Part shown: piece after piece, positions 62,402 through 64,000 of the stretch
Layout of the letters: each line of letters begins with the position of its first letter
How positions within the stretch are numbered: the stretch's first letter is position 1
Position numbers and translations under genes: made by a program
NCBI GenBank assembly: GCA_902774925.1
Contig: CACYKE010000004.1
Span: 18,261 to 82,260 of the forward strand
Direction of reading: 5' to 3'
Origin: an uncultured Prevotellaceae bacterium
Lineage (GTDB): Bacteria; Bacteroidota; Bacteroidia; Bacteroidales; Bacteroidaceae
Length of the DNA: 64,000 nt
The notes under the pieces: generated by a model
The model's input: the letters and a program-made list of their open reading frames with translations, nothing else
The model's database searches: none
Told to the model about the DNA's origin: nothing

Positions 62402-62473
62402 ATGAAACAACTGAGCATTATCGTTCCTGTCTATAATGTAGAGAAATATAGGACCCTTTTTATCTATATCTAG
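62402..62473 (+). pseudogene. Glycosyltransferase (GT2) truncated by an insertion sequence
   Basis: MKQLSIIVPVYNVEKY is the usual beginning of a GT2 transferase. After the sixteenth codon (ending at 62449) the sequence departs from the family, where a Leu would be expected, and reads RTLFIYI-stop. The break marks the likely insertion point of the element that follows. The rest of the gene should lie beyond the right edge of the element, outside the window. Confidence 0.75.
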
Positions 62474-64000
62474 GGATTGTCGTTTAATTCTTCTTGTATA
62501 GGTAGGCATGAGGCTTTGCCCTTGACAGTTTTTTGCACCAGCCTTGCCGTCATTGCGTTTTCTGCTGTCTTACCATCATTTTGGTGATGTTTTTGTCATT
62601 TTGGATGACCATTGACAGGGAGTTCTCTGCGGAGGACTCCATTTCTTGATTGTCTGAGTTTTTTCTATGCAGCCTTTGCTTGTTCTTGTTCAGCCAGCCG
62701 CTCTGCCAAATGGACCACGTTCGCTGTATGGATGCCGAAGAAGATGTACAGGATCTCAGTTTTCTTCTTCCTTGCCTTGATCCGTCGCATGTCATAATGC
62801 TCCTTCTGAGTTCCAAATGAGCCTTCCATAGATGTAGCCCTGACCCTGGCAAGCTCCTGTCGGACATAGTCCTTGTCATTCTTCTCAGTAGTTGGGCGAC
62901 CACGCTTGACAAACGATGTCTGGATGCCCAGCTCTTTGCAAAGGTTGCGATTGGCTGAACCGGCATACCCAGTATCGCCGCCAATCTTCTTCGCGTCTAC
63001 CTTGAACAAGCGCTTGTGCATCTTGATGCAGTGTTCAAGCCTGGTTCCCTCGTTGAAGGCATTGAATGAAAGTTTCTCGATGAACGAGATGCCATCAACA
63101 AGGATATTGTTGCACTTGGCACCAAACTCCACGTTCTTCACTTCCTTGCCTCGGACAATAGGTCTCACATATGGTTTTGAAATACTCACAATTCTGTTTG
63201 GAACACTCTCTCTGGGGTTGTCTTTCTCAAAGTGATTTTTCTGCTGACGATACACCTTCGTGATGATTTCCATGAAGTTTTTCTCTTTGTCCGTCAGTGT
63301 TTCTTCCAACTCATGTTCGCGACAAACCTTTCGGATTTCCTGCAATATCTTCCCCAGCAGCTTTATCAGACGGCGGGTAATCTTCCGCTGCTGCGACTTG
63401 CTGTGCTTGCGCTGCTTCACATACGCCAGATTTGCCTTCTCCACATCAAGGTACTTCGTTCTCGGACGATGGATTCCAAGACGCTGGCACACCATTCACA
63501 TTATTGAATATGCCTTCTCACAGCACTCCCACAACAGCTTCTGGTCCGTCGGATAGCGCATCTCGCTCTCATAGCACGTTGCATCCGTGTAGAATGTATC
63601 CAAGTCTTTCATGTATGGCTTCCATGCTTCTGCAAGTATGTCCTGCTGTTGCTGAATCTTCAGTTTGTCAGACAACTCCCCTGCAATGTCATCTATCAGC
63701 TTGTAGTTCGTCAGGGGACGCAATGGGTTGATGTAGATGTCGCAGAAAATCTGATAATGAACGTTACCGTTCAACTGTTCTAGCAGCTTCGGAGCACTCA
63801 GTCCAGTATGCATCTTCAGAAACATCAATGACACCTTGCCCTCAGGACTGAAAAATGGCTTAGGGCCACGTTTGCGTTCATACCGGTTACTCACCAAACC
63901 AAAGTTCACTGCCATCTCATGCAGGGGAAGAAGACGTTTCATGCGTCCAAGTTCACTGTTTTCGAACGTAATTCGAAAAAGATCATAAAAGTCGAGATCC
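62449..64000 (-). mobile_element. Insertion sequence with DDE transposase, partial (right end outside window)
   Basis: The left boundary is placed where the GT2 reading breaks, at about 62449 (within one or two bases). About 215 bp of non-coding end lead to the transposase stop. The transposase is read from the right and its start is beyond base 64000, so the right inverted repeat cannot be seen. The type resembles the IS1182/IS5-like DDE elements common in Prevotella and Bacteroides. Confidence 0.75.
62665..64000 (-). pseudogene. DDE transposase (IS1182/IS5-like) with in-frame TGA, 5' end outside window
   Basis: One continuous frame from the window edge to the stop at 62665-62667, broken only by TGA at 63496-63498. 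The N-terminal part (FYDLFRITFENSELGRMKRL, KVSLMFLKMHTGLS, YTDATCYESEMRYP with a likely first catalytic Asp) and the C-terminal part (GGDTGYAGSANRNLCKELG with the second Asp, and ATSMEGSFGTQKEHYDMRRI with the catalytic Glu) form one complete DDE transposase. A point mutation, not a frameshift, separates them. The window edge removes the true start. Confidence 0.8.

Noticed and set aside
62550-62984. Minus-strand open frame at the IS end
   Set aside because: Overlaps the transposase in another frame; the transposase frame has the DDE motifs.
63496-63498. TGA in the transposase as a selenocysteine codon
   Set aside because: No plausible SECIS context and no selenoprotein family; a nonsense mutation is simpler.

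Overview
The window reads as chromosomal DNA of a gut or rumen Bacteroidota, most likely Prevotellaceae. The basis is the protein set (a SusC-like TonB-dependent receptor, LruC-domain and DUF4270 lipoproteins, methylmalonyl-CoA decarboxylase genes with a small conserved protein between them, Ptb-Buk, VirE-like and HU-like proteins beside a polysaccharide locus) and the recurrent Bacteroidota sigma-factor -7 element TAnnTTTG in front of many genes. No rRNA, tRNA or CRISPR array was seen.

Region 1 (1-23.4 kb) is mostly housekeeping: the tail of an unknown gene, NADH pyrophosphatase, a GH25 lysozyme-like lipoprotein with MORN-like repeats, tRNA m6A37 methyltransferase, Lon, Tgt, an LptF/LptG-type permease, a DEAD-box helicase, a TonB-dependent receptor and a large LruC lipoprotein. 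It continues with the succinate-to-propionate genes (mce, mmdA, a 49-residue protein, a biotin carrier), panC-panD, a single-domain glycogen/starch synthase, a DUF4270 lipoprotein with a 43-residue protein, and PcrA helicase.

Region 2 (23.5-30.2 kb) makes GDP-fucose (manC, gmd, fcl), then carries phosphate butyryltransferase and butyrate kinase, and a convergent xylulokinase.

Region 3 (30.4-57.9 kb) is a surface-polysaccharide locus. A lone receiver protein precedes a phosphoglycosyl transferase with a receiver-like N-terminus, a TolC-like protein, a Wzz-like chain-length protein with a degenerate kinase domain, a Wzy-like polymerase, glycosyltransferases and a Wzx flippase. The genes are increasingly AT-rich towards 36-47 kb. 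The striking feature is the load of O-acylation machinery: eight acyltransferase-3 (AT3) membrane proteins here plus a ninth at 61.3 kb, three closely related membrane-anchored SGNH hydrolase-like proteins, one SASA-type esterase and one alpha/beta hydrolase. Two minus-strand operons (51.5 to 48.4 kb and 57.9 to 53.1 kb) consist only of such modification genes. I read this as an unusually elaborate, possibly mix-and-match acyl-decoration system for a surface glycan, and consider it the best candidate for an undescribed system.

Region 4 (57.9-64 kb) has a VirE/VapE-like primase-helicase protein and an HU-like protein divergently transcribed from a 753-bp AT-rich intergenic region holding two identical long palindromes and inverted clusters of TACATAC-type repeats. 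It ends with another AT3 gene and a glycosyltransferase cut off after 16 codons by an insertion sequence whose transposase carries an in-frame TGA and runs off the window.

A second theme is short tandem repeats of 7, 8 or 9 bp, both between and inside genes. These include five TCTAGA copies at exact 9-bp spacing in the GH25 gene, a degenerate version of the same repeat in pcrA, and a four-copy octamer in the signal-peptide region of the TolC-like gene, where slippage would shift the frame.
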